Numbered from the stretch's first letter, positions 1-9,405 are shown. The stretch: 55,442 bases of DNA from Massilia timonae CCUG 45783 (GCF_000315425.1 NZ_JH992923.1:1-55442), one strand, 5' to 3'. Notes: generated by a model from the sequence alone, not told the origin. A program made the numbers and translations.

Positions 1-1160
1 CGGAGTGATGCCGAACGACTCGAGTGCCGTTGAGCACGTGGGTCAGATAGGTGCCTCTGCCCGTTTCATTTTGTTAGTCCGAACGGTATCTTGGGCCATC
101 GCACACGGCGTGGAGCCCGCATACGAGAGAGGCCAAAAATGAACACGACACGTAATGACGTGCTGGGAATCGATGTCAGCAAGAAGAAGCTAGACTTGGC
201 CTTGCTGATCAATGGGAAGTTGAAGGCGAAGGTATTCGATAACACATCCGCAGGGCATCGTGCGCTGGTGGAGTGGTTACGTGACTCCAAAGCATCGCTG
301 GCGACGCTGCACATCTGTATGGAGGCGACAGGTGTGTACTACGAGGCGATCGCCACGACGCTCCACGCTGAGGGATTCAAGGTCAGCGTGGTTAATCCAG
401 CCTGTATCAAGGGCTTTGGATCGGGCGAGAACATCCGCAACAAGAATGACGAAATCGACGCTGCCTTGATCGCGCGTTATTGCGCGGCGATGAATCCGGA
501 GCCTTGGGTTGCGCCGCCGCTTGAGCAGCGCCAGCTGCGTGCATGGACCTTGCGCGTGCAGTCCCTGAAGGACATTCGGCAGCAGGAACAGAACCGCATA
601 GAAGCGCACATCGTGGCAGGCTTACAAGACGTTGCCGACAACGTCGCTGAGCACATCAAATGGCTTGATGCCGAGATTCGAAAGCTGCAGGATGATATCG
701 ACGATCACATTGATCGCCATCCAGGATTGAAGAACGATGCCGCACTCATCGCCAGTATCCCTGGGCTGGGGATGACGACGGTTGCCCGCATACTTGGCCA
801 TCTTGGCGACATTCGTCGCTTCAAAAACGCGAAAGCCTTCGCTGCCTTCCTGGGCGTCACACCCAAACAGCGAACCTCGGGCACGTCGCTCAAAGGCCGC
901 ACAATGCTCTGCAAAACCGGCAGCACATCGCTACGGGCAGCGCTTTTCATGCCCAGTATGGTCGCACGCCGACACAATCCAATCCTGCATCAATTCGCCG
1001 AACGCCTATTAGCGAACGGCATGGCCAAGCGAGCAGTGATCAGCGCTGTTACCCATAAGCTAGCGCATCTGATCTACGGCGTCGTTCGAACCGGCAAGCC
1101 ATTTGACGCCAATTACCTTCACAAAAACCTTGCAATCCAAGACGGTATCTGACCCTGCTT
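1..1160 (+). mobile_element. IS110-family insertion sequence, left edge at or near the window start
   Basis: The element is defined by the transposase at 139-1152 plus non-coding flanks. A 10-bp inverted repeat brackets the gene: GGGTCAGATA at 40-49 and TATCTGACCC at 1146-1155, the latter covering the stop codon. A 9-bp direct repeat, ACGGTATCT, lies at 83-91 and 1142-1150. Subterminal inverted repeats are typical of the IS1111 subgroup. The short distance from the stop codon to the accD ribosome binding site (under 120 bases) means the longer non-coding end is on the left. The exact ends cannot be fixed from this window alone. Confidence 0.6.
139..1152 (+). CDS. IS110-family transposase (DEDD type)
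   Basis: The product is 337 residues from ATG 139, which follows a purine-rich GAGAGAGG. An earlier in-frame ATG at 91 would add a basic tail unlike the family. The N-terminal RuvC-like domain shows GIDVSKKKLD (first Asp), MEATGVYYEA (Glu) and NDEIDAALIARY (paired Asp), the DEDD set. The C-terminal IS116/IS110/IS902 domain has IPGLGMTTVARILGHLGD and TGSTSLRAALFMPSM, which carries the conserved serine region. IS110 enzymes recombine a circular intermediate into target DNA, guided by a bridge RNA encoded in a non-coding end. The reading frame is intact, so the copy may be active. Confidence 0.93.
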   Translation: MNTTRNDVLGIDVSKKKLDLALLINGKLKAKVFDNTSAGHRALVEWLRDSKASLATLHICMEATGVYYEAIATTLHAEGFKVSVVNPACIKGFGSGENIRNKNDEIDAALIARYCAAMNPEPWVAPPLEQRQLRAWTLRVQSLKDIRQQEQNRIEAHIVAGLQDVADNVAEHIKWLDAEIRKLQDDIDDHIDRHPGLKNDAALIASIPGLGMTTVARILGHLGDIRRFKNAKAFAAFLGVTPKQRTSGTSLKGRTMLCKTGSTSLRAALFMPSMVARRHNPILHQFAERLLANGMAKRAVISAVTHKLAHLIYGVVRTGKPFDANYLHKNLAIQDGI

Positions 1161-1277
1161 TGCGGGCGGGAAGGTGGGGATGTCAAACAGGCAATTGGCA
1201 GCTTGCTACGATTCGACAAGCCGGGCTTGAGCGGCTACACTACCGCCACCTGAAAGATTTGCCGCAAAGGAGAGAAC

Positions 1278-2150
1278 ATGAGTTGGTTGGAAAAGCTGCT
1301 GCCCCCTCGGATCCAGCGCTCCGATGCCGCTAACCGCAAGACCATGCCGGAAGGCCTCTGGGTCAAGTGCCCGTCGTGCGAGTCGGTGCTGTACCGTGCG
1401 GACATCGAGTCCAATCTGCACGTGTGCCCGAAGTGCGACCACCATATGCGCATCCGCGCCCGCGACCGCCTCGACGCCCTGCTCGATGAAGGCGGCCGCT
1501 ACGATATCGGCCAGGAGACCCTGCCGGTCGATACGCTGAAGTTCAAGGACAGCAAGAAGTATCCGGATCGCCTGAAGGCGGCCATGGACGCCACCGGCGA
1601 AACCGATGCGCTGATCGTGCAGGGCGGTTCGATCATGAGCCTGCCGGTCGTCGTCGCCTGCTTCGAATTCGAATTCATGGGCGGTTCGATGGGTTCCGTC
1701 GTTGGCGAGCGTTTCGTGCGCGGCGCGCAAGTGGCGCTCGAGCAGAGAGTGCCGTTCATCTGCATTACCGCCACCGGCGGCGCCCGCATGCAGGAAGGCT
1801 TGCTGTCGCTGATGCAGATGGCCAAGACCACCGCCATGCTGACCAAGCTGTCCGAAAAGAAGCTGCCGTTCATTAGCGTGCTGACCGACCCGACCATGGG
1901 CGGCGTCTCGGCCTCGTTCGCCTTCATGGGCGACGTCGTCATCGCCGAACCGAAGGCCCTGATCGGCTTCGCTGGTCCGCGCGTGATCGAGAACACCGTG
2001 CGCGAGAAATTGCCAGAAGGTTTCCAACGCGCCGAGTTCCTGGTCACCAAGGGCGCCGTCGACATGATCGTCGACCGCCGCAAGATGCGCGAAGAAATCG
2101 CGCGCCTGCTGGCCCTGCTGCAAAACCAGGCGACCGAAGTCCTGGCCTGA
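1278..2150 (+). CDS. accD: Acetyl-CoA carboxylase carboxyltransferase subunit beta
   Basis: The 290-residue product is the beta subunit of the carboxyltransferase half of acetyl-CoA carboxylase. With AccA it moves the carboxyl group from carboxybiotin to acetyl-CoA, giving malonyl-CoA, the first committed step of fatty acid synthesis in the cytoplasm. The N-terminal zinc ribbon is complete: Cys31, Cys34, Cys50 and Cys53 (CPSC and CPKC). The crotonase-fold core follows, with GGARMQEG and a downstream [13 protein letters not shown]. Start ATG 1278 has a strong AAAGGAGA ribosome site. Length is normal. In relatives trp genes usually precede it; here an IS110 element does. It ends at a UUCG-capped hairpin. 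Confidence 0.97.
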   Translation: MSWLEKLLPPRIQRSDAANRKTMPEGLWVKCPSCESVLYRADIESNLHVCPKCDHHMRIRARDRLDALLDEGGRYDIGQETLPVDTLKFKDSKKYPDRLKAAMDATGETDALIVQGGSIMSLPVVVACFEFEFMGGSMGSVVGERFVRGAQVALEQRVPFICITATGGARMQEGLLSLMQMAKTTAMLTKLSEKKLPFISVLTDPTMGGVSASFAFMGDVVIAEPKALIGFAGPRVIENTVREKLPEGFQRAEFLVTKGAVDMIVDRRKMREEIARLLALLQNQATEVLA

Positions 2151-2157
2151 TAGACAC

Positions 2158-2180
2158 AAGGGCGACTTCGGTCGCCCTTT
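2158..2180 (+). terminator. Hairpin terminator after accD
   Basis: A perfect 9-bp stem (AAGGGCGAC/GTCGCCCTT) with a TTCG tetraloop starts 7 bases after the accD stop. The T tract is short (three T), so termination may be partial and allow some readthrough into folC. Confidence 0.65.
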
Positions 2181-2229
2181 CAGCTTGTGCGCCCGCGCAG
2201 GGCCGCCGAGCACATCGATCGTATTCACC

Positions 2230-3528
2230 ATGTCCCCACTTCCCACCACCTTGCCCGATTGGCTGGCCCTGCTCGAGTCGCGCCATGCCGAAACCCATAT
2301 CGACATGGGCCTGGACCGCGTGCGCGCCGTCAAGGAGCGCTTGCAGCTGGCCTTCGATTGCCCGGTGATCATGGTCGCCGGCACCAATGGCAAGGGTTCC
2401 ACCTGCGCGATGCTCGAATCGGTGCTGCTGCAGTCCGGCTACCGTGTCGGCCTCTACATCAAGCCGCACTTCCTCGACTTCAACGAGCGCGCCCGCATCA
2501 ACGGCGAGATGGCATCCGATGAGGCGCTCGTGGGCGCCTTCAACGCGGTCGAAGCCGCCCGCGCCGGCACCGACCTGACGTATTTCGAATTCACCACCCT
2601 GGCCATCGCCCACCTGATCTCGAAGAGCGGCGTCGACGTCGCCATCCTCGAAGTCGGCCTGGGCGGACGCCTGGACGCGGTCAACGTCATCGACGCCGAC
2701 GTTTCCATCGTCACCAGCATCGATATCGACCACACGGCCTACCTGGGCGATACGCGCGAGCAGATCGGCTTCGAGAAGGCCGGTATCTTCCGTCCTGGCA
2801 AGCCGGCGATCTGCAGCGACCCGGTGCCGCCGCAATCGCTGATCGACCATGCCGAGAAAATCGGCGCCGACCTGTGGCTGCTCGGCCGCGACTTCAACTA
2901 CCAGGGCGACCAGCAGCAGTGGAGCTATGGCGGCCGCGGCCAGCGCCGCAACTCGCTGGCCTATCCGGCCCTGCGCGGCGCCAACCAGCTGCTCAACGCC
3001 TCGGCCGCGCTGGCCGCGCTCGAGGCGCTGCGCATGCAGCTGCCGTGCGGCGCCCAGGAAACCCGCGCCGGCCTGGCCCTGGTCGAACTGCCGGGCCGGT
3101 TCCAGGTGCTGCCGGGCCGTCCGACCCAGGTGCTGGACGTCGCCCACAATCCCCACGCCGCCGCCACCCTGGCCCAGAACCTGGGCAATATGGGCTTCCA
3201 CCGCTTCACGTACGCCGTGTTCGGCATCATGGACGACAAGGACATCGAGGCGGTGATCGCGCCGATGGCCGGCTTGATCGATCACTGGTGCGTGACCGGG
3301 CTCGATTCGCCGCGCTCGGCCGAGCCGGAAGCGCTGGCCGACAAGCTGCGCGAACTGAAGCCGGCCGGCGCCAAGGATGACGATTTTTCTGTGAGCAGTT
3401 TCGCAACGCCAGCCGAGGCCTATGCGAATGCGCTGAGCCGGGCAGGGGAGAATGATAGAATTGTGGTCTTTGGCTCTTTCTACACGGTTGCAGGCGTCAT
3501 GGCGGCGCGTAAATCGAGTCTTCACTGA
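2230..3528 (+). CDS. folC: Bifunctional dihydrofolate synthase / folylpolyglutamate synthase
   Basis: The 432-residue enzyme adds glutamate to dihydropteroate and then further glutamates to folates, using ATP. The Mur-ligase type P-loop is visible near residue 53 (VAGTNGKGST), followed by the family motifs YFEFTTLAIAH and GLGGRLDAVN, and a C-terminal domain containing VLDVAHNPHAA. ATG 2230 is chosen because folC proteins begin shortly before LPDWLALLE; an ATG at 2185 in the same frame would add 15 residues that overlap the terminator region. It lies between accD and the SPOR gene, an arrangement common in beta- and gammaproteobacteria. Confidence 0.95.
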   Translation: MSPLPTTLPDWLALLESRHAETHIDMGLDRVRAVKERLQLAFDCPVIMVAGTNGKGSTCAMLESVLLQSGYRVGLYIKPHFLDFNERARINGEMASDEALVGAFNAVEAARAGTDLTYFEFTTLAIAHLISKSGVDVAILEVGLGGRLDAVNVIDADVSIVTSIDIDHTAYLGDTREQIGFEKAGIFRPGKPAICSDPVPPQSLIDHAEKIGADLWLLGRDFNYQGDQQQWSYGGRGQRRNSLAYPALRGANQLLNASAALAALEALRMQLPCGAQETRAGLALVELPGRFQVLPGRPTQVLDVAHNPHAAATLAQNLGNMGFHRFTYAVFGIMDDKDIEAVIAPMAGLIDHWCVTGLDSPRSAEPEALADKLRELKPAGAKDDDFSVSSFATPAEAYANALSRAGENDRIVVFGSFYTVAGVMAARKSSLH

Positions 3529-3555
3529 CCTTCTTCACCCTATTACCTGAACCAC

Positions 3556-4521
3556 ATGGGCTTGTTCTCGTTCGGCAATAAAAACAAGCAAGAAACTGTC
3601 CGGGACAGCGGGCACTTCGTCAAGGACGACGACGCCGCTTATACCGAGCGCGCCCGCTCCAAGCGTGCAAGTTCCGCGGGCGAGGCGGGTCGCCGCACCA
3701 GCCGCGGCGACCCGATCCTGCCCGAAAAGAAGCGCGCCCGCCGCCGCCTCGTCGGCGCCATCGCGCTGGTCCTGGCGGCCGTCGTCGCGCTGCCGATGCT
3801 GCTCGATTCCGAGCCCAAGCCGTTGGCCACCGACATCGCCATCCACATCCCGGACAAGGACAAGGCAGCGCCGCTGCCGGTGCCGTCCGAGCAGGTGGCG
3901 CCGATGGCCAGCGTCGACAGCGACGAAGAGATCATCGAGCCGGCGCCTGCGGCCACCGGCCCTGCGGCCGGTGTCCCCGCAACCGACGCCCGCGTGACGG
4001 CCCCGGCGGCCAACGATCCGCCGCCGATGCGCATGCTGGAACAGGCCGAGCCGCCGAAACCGGAGCCAAAACCCGAGCCGAAGCCCGAACCGGTGAAGCC
4101 GAAGGCCGAACCGAAGCCCGAGCCGGTGAAGCCCGAGCCGAAGCCGGAACCGAAACCCGAGAAGAAACCCGAGCCAGCGAAGAAACCGGCCGAGACCCAT
4201 CCGAAGGCCGAGCAGGTCGCCAAGCCCGCGCCGAAGGACGACGCCGCGCGCGCCATGGCCATCCTCGAAGGCAAGCCGGCCGAGCCGCAGAAGGCGCAAG
4301 GCCCGGCGCCGCGCTTCGTGGTGCAGGTCGCCGCCCTGGCCAGCCAGGAAAAGGTCACGGAATTGCAGGAGCGCCTGCGCGGCGCCGGTATCGCGTCGTT
4401 CACCCAGAAGTCGGGCGAACTGATCCGTGTGCGGATCGGTCCGTTCAGCAAGGAAGAAGCCGAGAAAGTGCGCGCCAAGCTGGGCGGCATCGGCCTGTCC
4501 GGCACCATGGTGCCGCTCTGA
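3556..4521 (+). CDS. SPOR-domain inner membrane protein (DedD-like)
   Basis: The 321-residue protein has a basic cytoplasmic start, one membrane segment near residues 67-84 (LVGAIALVLAAVVALPMLL), a long periplasmic linker and a C-terminal SPOR domain (about 242-321, RFVVQVAALAS to GTMVPL). SPOR domains bind denuded glycan strands of septal peptidoglycan, so a role at the division site is expected. The linker at about residues 160-215 is a degenerate Lys-Pro-Glu-Pro repeat, probably an extended spacer across the periplasm. The folC-SPOR-cvpA-purF order matches dedD in other proteobacteria, but direct orthology is inferred. Confidence 0.88.
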   Translation: MGLFSFGNKNKQETVRDSGHFVKDDDAAYTERARSKRASSAGEAGRRTSRGDPILPEKKRARRRLVGAIALVLAAVVALPMLLDSEPKPLATDIAIHIPDKDKAAPLPVPSEQVAPMASVDSDEEIIEPAPAATGPAAGVPATDARVTAPAANDPPPMRMLEQAEPPKPEPKPEPKPEPVKPKAEPKPEPVKPEPKPEPKPEKKPEPAKKPAETHPKAEQVAKPAPKDDAARAMAILEGKPAEPQKAQGPAPRFVVQVAALASQEKVTELQERLRGAGIASFTQKSGELIRVRIGPFSKEEAEKVRAKLGGIGLSGTMVPL

Positions 4522-4535
4522 TCTTGCTCTGAAGC

Positions 4536-5024
4536 GTGACGATTTTCGATTACCTGGTGCTGTTCGTGCTGATCGCTTCCGTCGTCATCAGCACCCTGCG
4601 CGGCCTGGTCAAGGAAATCCTGTCGCTGCTGGGCTGGATCGTCGCCTTCGTGGTGGCCAATGCCTATGGCGCCGGGCTCGCGCCGCTGCTGCCGGAAGTG
4701 ATTCCCGGCGACACGGCGCGCCTGATCGTGGCCTTCATCGCGCTGTTCCTGGGCGTGCGTATCCTGATGGGCCTGCTGTCGCTGGCGATCGGCGCCCTGG
4801 TGGAAGCCACCGGGCTCTCGCTGGCGGACCGCGGCCTCGGGGGATTGTTTGGATTGGCGCGCGGCGTTGTAATCGTGCTGGCCGGCGTCATATTGTGTGG
4901 GATGACGGACATTCCGAAGCAGGCATTCTGGCAAGAGGCCCTGTTGTCGCCGATCGCCGAGACCGGCGCCCGTACCGTCAAGCCCTTCCTGCCCGCTGCC
5001 ATGGCGCAGCACGTGAATTTTTGA
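4536..5024 (+). CDS. cvpA: CvpA family membrane protein
   Basis: The 162-residue integral membrane protein begins at GTG 4536, 14 bases after the SPOR gene stop. It has four predicted hydrophobic segments, starting with YLVLFVLIASVVISTLRG, and the family pattern RGLVKEILSLLGWI; the C-terminal part contains LADRGLGGLFGLARGVVIV. CvpA was named for colicin V production in E. coli and is linked to envelope stress tolerance; its biochemical role is unsettled. Co-occurrence with purF is very widely conserved and supports the call. The ribosome site is weak, suggesting coupling to upstream translation. Confidence 0.92.
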   Translation: MTIFDYLVLFVLIASVVISTLRGLVKEILSLLGWIVAFVVANAYGAGLAPLLPEVIPGDTARLIVAFIALFLGVRILMGLLSLAIGALVEATGLSLADRGLGGLFGLARGVVIVLAGVILCGMTDIPKQAFWQEALLSPIAETGARTVKPFLPAAMAQHVNF

Positions 5025-5088
5025 CCAGCATTCCTCAGTCGTAGAACTTTTTTCTGTAATCAAGCACTCAAGCTTTTAGGAGCACACC

Positions 5089-6612
5089 ATGTGTGGCATC
5101 GTCGGCGTCGTCTCTCACTCTCCCGTCAACCAGTTGCTGTATGACGCATTGCTGCTGCTGCAGCACCGCGGCCAGGATGCGGCGGGCATTGCGACCAATC
5201 ACAGCAGCATGTTCTCGATGTTCAAGGCCAACGGCCTGGTCCGGGACGTGTTCCGCACCCGCAATATGCGTTCGTTGTCGGGCAACAGCGGCATCGGCCA
5301 CTGCCGCTACCCGACCGCCGGTTCGTCGAGCGAGGAAGAAGCGCAGCCGTTCTACGTCAATGCGCCGTTCGGCATCACGCTGGCCCACAACGGCAACCTG
5401 ACCAACCAGGCCCAGCTGAAGGACGAGCTGTTCCGCAACGACCGCCGCCACATCAACACCGATTCCGACTCCGAAGTGCTGCTCAACGTGCTGGCCCACG
5501 AGATGCAGGAAGCGGCCGACGGCTATACGCTCGACGCCGATGCGGTGTTCAAGGCGGTCGCCGCCGTGCACCGCCGCGTGCGCGGCGCCTACGCCGTGGT
5601 GGCGCAGATATCGGGCCACGGCATGCTGGCCTTCCGCGATCCGTTCGGCATCCGCCCGCTGTGCCTGGGCGTCAACGAGACCGAGCAGGGCAACGAGTAC
5701 CTGGTGGCCAGCGAATCGGTCGCCCTGGAGGGCCTGGGCTTCCGTTTCGTGCGCGACATCGCGCCGGGCGAAGCGGTCTTCATCGACGAAAACAACCAGC
5801 TGCACGAGCGCCAGTGCGCCGAGAACCCGTCGCTCAACCCGTGCGCCTTCGAGTTCGTCTACCTGGCCCGTCCGGATTCCGTGATCGACGGCGCCTCGGT
5901 GTACGCCACCCGCCTGCGCATGGGCGAGTACCTGGCCGACAAGGTCAGCAAGGAGATCCCGGTCGACGAGATCGACGTGGTGATGCCGATCCCCGATTCC
6001 TCGCGCCCGGCCGCGATCCAGCTGGCATTGAAGCTCGGCGTCGAATACCGCGAAGGCTTCATCAAGAACCGCTACATCGGCCGCACCTTCATCATGCCGG
6101 GCCAGGGCATGCGCAAGAAATCGGTGCGCCAGAAACTGAACGCGATTAGCTCCGAGTTCAAGGACAAGAACGTGCTGCTGGTCGACGATTCGATCGTGCG
6201 CGGCACCACCAGCCGCGAGATCGTGCAGATGGCGCGCGAAGCCGGCGCCCGCAAGGTGTTCTTCGCCTCGGCCGCGCCGCCGGTGCTGTACCCGAACGTG
6301 TACGGCATCGACATGCCGACCCGCGACGAGCTGATCGCCCATGGCCGCACGGTCGAGGAAGTGTGCCGCGAGATCACGGCCGACCGCGTGGTGTACCAGG
6401 ACGTCGACGCGCTCAAGCGCGCGATCTCGGACGTCAATCCGGCGCTGAAGAACTTCGAGGCCTCGTGTTTCGACGGCGTCTACGTCACCGGCGACGTGAC
6501 CCCCGAATACCTGGACCGCCAGGAATCGGCGCGTCACAATCCGAAGTCGAAGGACGCCGAGGACAAGGTGCGCACCCAGCTCAACCTGAATCCGCCGGTG
6601 GCGGCCGAGTAA
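5089..6612 (+). CDS. purF: Amidophosphoribosyltransferase
   Basis: The 507-residue enzyme makes 5-phosphoribosylamine from PRPP and glutamine, the first step of purine synthesis. After Met removal the N-terminal nucleophile is Cys2 ([11 protein letters not shown]), as in all class II glutamine amidotransferases; [12 protein letters not shown] follows. The C-terminal phosphoribosyltransferase half has the PRPP loop [18 protein letters not shown]. The start has an ideal TTAGGAG site. Length agrees with bacterial PurF of the propeptide-free type. The stop is 3 bases before metZ, so the two are probably co-translated. Confidence 0.97.
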   Translation: MCGIVGVVSHSPVNQLLYDALLLLQHRGQDAAGIATNHSSMFSMFKANGLVRDVFRTRNMRSLSGNSGIGHCRYPTAGSSSEEEAQPFYVNAPFGITLAHNGNLTNQAQLKDELFRNDRRHINTDSDSEVLLNVLAHEMQEAADGYTLDADAVFKAVAAVHRRVRGAYAVVAQISGHGMLAFRDPFGIRPLCLGVNETEQGNEYLVASESVALEGLGFRFVRDIAPGEAVFIDENNQLHERQCAENPSLNPCAFEFVYLARPDSVIDGASVYATRLRMGEYLADKVSKEIPVDEIDVVMPIPDSSRPAAIQLALKLGVEYREGFIKNRYIGRTFIMPGQGMRKKSVRQKLNAISSEFKDKNVLLVDDSIVRGTTSREIVQMAREAGARKVFFASAAPPVLYPNVYGIDMPTRDELIAHGRTVEEVCREITADRVVYQDVDALKRAISDVNPALKNFEASCFDGVYVTGDVTPEYLDRQESARHNPKSKDAEDKVRTQLNLNPPVAAE

Positions 6613-6615
6613 ACC

Positions 6616-7857
6616 ATGTCGGATAACAAGCACTACGGTTTCACGACCACCATCCTGCACAACGATCGCCGCAAGACGATCGAGCAGGGTTCGCTGCACA
6701 AGCCGGTGCACACCTCGGTCGCCTTCGGCTATGCCGATGCGCGCCAGCTGGCGTCGGTATTCCAGGGCAAGGAGCCGGGCTTTCGCTACGGCCGCCAGGG
6801 CAACCCGACGGTGTCGGCCCTGGAAGACAAGATCAGCAGGATGGAAGACGGCGTCGCCACCCTGTGCTTCGGCACCGGCATGGCGGCGATCGGCGCGCTG
6901 TTCCAGGCGCTCCTGAAAGCCGGCGACCACATCGTCTCGTCGAGCTTCCTGTTCGGGAACACCAACAGCCTGTGGCAGACGGTGGCGGGGCAGGGCGTCG
7001 ACGTCGCTTTCGTCGACGCCACCGACGTGGCCCGGGTGGAAGCGGCGCTGCAACCGAACACCCGTATGGTGTTCGTCGAGACCATCGCCAATCCGCGCAC
7101 GCAGGTGGCGGACCTGGCCCGCATCGGCGAACTGTGCCGCGCGCGCGGCATCCTGTACGTGGTCGACAACACGATGACCACGCCCTGGCTGTTCCGTCCG
7201 AGGGACGTGCATGCCGGGCTGGTGGTCAATTCGCTGACCAAGTCGATCGGCGGCCACGGCATCGCGCTGGGCGGCGCGCTGACCGACACGGGCCTGTTCG
7301 ACTGGGCCGCGTATCCGAACATCGCCCAGAACTTCAGAAAGCAGACAGCAAGTGCGCAAGGCATGGCGCAGCTGCGGGCCAAGGCGCTGCGCGACTTTGG
7401 CGCCGCGCTGGGGCCGGAAGCGGCGCACCACATCGCGGTCGGCGCCGAGACGCTGGCCCTGCGCATGGAGCGCACCTGCGCCAATGCGCTGGCGCTGGCG
7501 ACGATGCTCGAAGCCGATGACCGGGTCGCCGCCGTGCATTATCCGGGCCTGGCCTCGCACCCGCAGCACGCGATCGTCGAGACCCTGTTTCGCTCCGGCG
7601 GCTCGCTCTTGAGCTTCGAGCTGAAGGACGAGATCGACCCGTTCGACTACCTGAACCGCCTCAAGTTGGCGATCCCGGCCTCGAACCTGGGCGACAACCG
7701 CACCCTGGTGATTCCGGTGGCGCACACGATCTTCTTCGAGATGGGCCCCGAGCGGCGCGCCAGCATGGGCATCGCGGAAGGCCTGATCCGGGTGTCGGTG
7801 GGCATCGAGGACACCGCCGACCTGGTCGGCGACTTCCGCCAGGCGCTGGATGCGTAA
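6616..7857 (+). CDS. metZ: PLP-dependent O-succinylhomoserine sulfhydrylase-like enzyme
   Basis: The 413-residue protein belongs to the Cys/Met-metabolism PLP enzymes. It shows the YGRQGNPT substrate-phosphate region, GTGMAAIGAL, the PLP-contacting VDNTMTTPWLFRP and the Schiff-base lysine in NSLTKSIGGHG. Relatives next to purF are usually MetZ, which makes homocysteine from O-succinylhomoserine and sulfide. The family also contains cystathionine gamma-synthases and gamma-lyases that are hard to separate by motif, so substrate is inferred from position. It overlaps no neighbour and is followed by a hairpin terminator. Confidence 0.8.
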   Translation: MSDNKHYGFTTTILHNDRRKTIEQGSLHKPVHTSVAFGYADARQLASVFQGKEPGFRYGRQGNPTVSALEDKISRMEDGVATLCFGTGMAAIGALFQALLKAGDHIVSSSFLFGNTNSLWQTVAGQGVDVAFVDATDVARVEAALQPNTRMVFVETIANPRTQVADLARIGELCRARGILYVVDNTMTTPWLFRPRDVHAGLVVNSLTKSIGGHGIALGGALTDTGLFDWAAYPNIAQNFRKQTASAQGMAQLRAKALRDFGAALGPEAAHHIAVGAETLALRMERTCANALALATMLEADDRVAAVHYPGLASHPQHAIVETLFRSGGSLLSFELKDEIDPFDYLNRLKLAIPASNLGDNRTLVIPVAHTIFFEMGPERRASMGIAEGLIRVSVGIEDTADLVGDFRQALDA

Positions 7858-7881
7858 AGCCAGGTAAAACTGTCCTGATCG

Positions 7882-7910
7882 GGCCGGCAAATGCCGGCCT
7901 CGTCATTTTT
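7882..7910 (+). terminator. Hairpin terminator after metZ
   Basis: GGCCGGC and GCCGGCC form a 7-bp stem around AAAT, followed by TCGTCATTTTT. It closes the accD-metZ gene run 24 bases after the metZ stop. Confidence 0.6.
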
Positions 7911-7971
7911 GCGGTTGAGCCCAGCCGTAAAACACGGCTATCATGGACTTTTACCAGCCCAGCCTTACGGT

Positions 7972-8694
7972 ATGCCCATGAAACGAATCCTGTCCTGCCT
8001 GTTCCTCGCGGTGTCCTTCGCAAGCGGTGGCGCCGCCTTCGCCGGCGAACTCGAGGATGCCAACGCCCTGTTCGAGAAGAAGGACTATGCGGGCGCGCTC
8101 AAGCTGTACACCAAGCTGGCCAATGCCGGCAATCCACAGGCCCAGCAGCAGCTGGGCCAGATGTACTGGTATGGCGAAGCCGGCGCGGTCGACGAGGCAA
8201 AGGCGAAGGAGTGGTTCGAAAAGTCGGCCGCCAAGGGCAACAAGGTCGCCGCCGACTCGCTCGTGATCATGCAGCAGCGCGTCCTTCGCCGCGCCGAGAT
8301 CGACTACTGGATCAAGGGCTACGATGGCGCCGAGCTGCAGTCGGGCGAATACCGCTGCCCGTCGCCGCGCATCCCGGCGGTGTCGAAGATCAATGAAGAG
8401 ATCGAGCGCGTGAACAACGCCGTGACCAGCTGGCAGGATTGCTACAACAAGATGGTGACCAACCTGAACGCGCAGTCGCCGCTGACCAAGCGCATCCCGC
8501 CCGACATCGCCAAGCTGATGAACAAGCAGGAAACCGAGGCCTCGACCGCCTATCTGGAGGCGGTGCGCCAGAACATCGCCGAGGGAGCGAAAGTCAATTC
8601 GAAGATGGTATTGGCCGATTTCGCCGCCTGGCGCAGCGCGACCGAGGCCTTCGTGGACCAGCATAATGCGGTGGTCAACAAGGCCAAGCAATAA
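7972..8694 (+). CDS. Periplasmic Sel1/TPR-like repeat protein of unknown function
   Basis: The 240-residue product starts at ATG 7972 or 7978; both precede a classic signal peptide (MKRILSCLFLAVSFASGG) with likely cleavage after AAFA. The mature N-terminus contains Sel1-like helical repeats: DANALFEKKDYAGALKLYTK, then NPQAQQQLGQMYWYGEAGAV and AKAKEWFEKSAAKG. Such repeats scaffold protein complexes. The C-terminal half has no motif I recognise but contains two Cys residues (YRCPSPR and WQDCYNK) that could pair in the periplasm. It is monocistronic, convergent with lexA, with a hairpin in the 47-base gap. Confidence 0.75.
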   Translation: MPMKRILSCLFLAVSFASGGAAFAGELEDANALFEKKDYAGALKLYTKLANAGNPQAQQQLGQMYWYGEAGAVDEAKAKEWFEKSAAKGNKVAADSLVIMQQRVLRRAEIDYWIKGYDGAELQSGEYRCPSPRIPAVSKINEEIERVNNAVTSWQDCYNKMVTNLNAQSPLTKRIPPDIAKLMNKQETEASTAYLEAVRQNIAEGAKVNSKMVLADFAAWRSATEAFVDQHNAVVNKAKQ

Positions 8695-8702
8695 TAGTGA
8701 AT

Positions 8703-8720
8703 GCCGGCCCGCAGGCCGGC
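8703..8720. terminator. GC-rich hairpin between convergent genes
   Basis: A 7-bp stem GCCGGCC/GGCCGGC with loop CGCA sits between the Sel1 gene and lexA, which converge. No T tract on either strand, so it is a weak terminator or merely a transcript-end stabiliser. Confidence 0.4.
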
Positions 8721-8741
8721 GTGCTCAAGAGGTGAAGCCGA

Positions 8742-9371
8742 TCAGTTCCAGCTGCGCATCAACCCAACCGCCAGTCCCTCGAGCGCAAACTCTTCGTCGG
8801 GCGTGACTTCGATGACCTTGAAGTCGGGGTTCTCGGGCAGCAGTTCGACCAGGTCGCCGGTCTTGCGGTAGCGCTTGACGGTGACTTCCTCGCCCAGGCG
8901 GGCGACGACGATCTGGCCGTTCTTGGCGCTGTCGATTTTCTTGACCGCCAAAAAGTCGCCATCCATGATGCCGGCGTCGCGCATCGACCAGCCTTTTACC
9001 TTGAGCAAGAAGTCGGGCCGCGCCGCGAACATCGCGGTGTCGACGTTATAGGTCGCTTCGACGTGTTCTTGCGCCAGGATCGGATTGCCGGCGGCGACGC
9101 GACCGACCAGCGGCAGCGACATCAGGGAAGGTGGCGGCATCGGGATCTGCTCGACGCTGGCGCCGACCAGGCGGATGCCGCGCGAAGTGCCCGGCGAAAT
9201 CTCGATCGCGCCCTTGCGCGCCAGGGCTTGCAGGTGTTCTTCGGCCGCATTGGCCGAACGGAAGCCCAGTTCGGCCGCGATTTCGGCCCGGGTCGGAGGG
9301 AAACCCGTGTTCTCGATCGCTTCCTTGATCAGGTTAAGGATCTGTTCTTGCCTTGCAGTGAGCTTGAGCAT
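8742..9371 (-). CDS. lexA: SOS repressor LexA
   Basis: The 209-residue repressor of the SOS regulon has an N-terminal winged helix ([12 protein letters not shown]; recognition helix around [18 protein letters not shown]). The C-terminal S24 peptidase domain carries the autocleavage bond Ala94-Gly95 (GRVAAGNP), nucleophile Ser129 (KGWSMRD) and general base Lys166 (EVTVKRYRK). The Ser-Lys spacing of 37 equals that of E. coli LexA. RecA filaments trigger self-cleavage. A consensus LexA site 35 bases upstream of the start implies autoregulation. Confidence 0.97.
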   Translation of the reverse strand: MLKLTARQEQILNLIKEAIENTGFPPTRAEIAAELGFRSANAAEEHLQALARKGAIEISPGTSRGIRLVGASVEQIPMPPPSLMSLPLVGRVAAGNPILAQEHVEATYNVDTAMFAARPDFLLKVKGWSMRDAGIMDGDFLAVKKIDSAKNGQIVVARLGEEVTVKRYRKTGDLVELLPENPDFKVIEVTPDEEFALEGLAVGLMRSWN

Positions 9372-9405
9372 AAATAATCTTGCAGCAACGGGTTGTAGAG
9401 GTAGA

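Noticed and set aside
2044..3525. Long minus-strand frame opposite folC, and similar frames opposite purF, dnaB, the histidine kinase and alaA.
   Set aside because: Each lies fully antisense to a conserved gene; translated sequences are Arg/His/Gln-rich without domains, as expected from GC-rich third-position bias.
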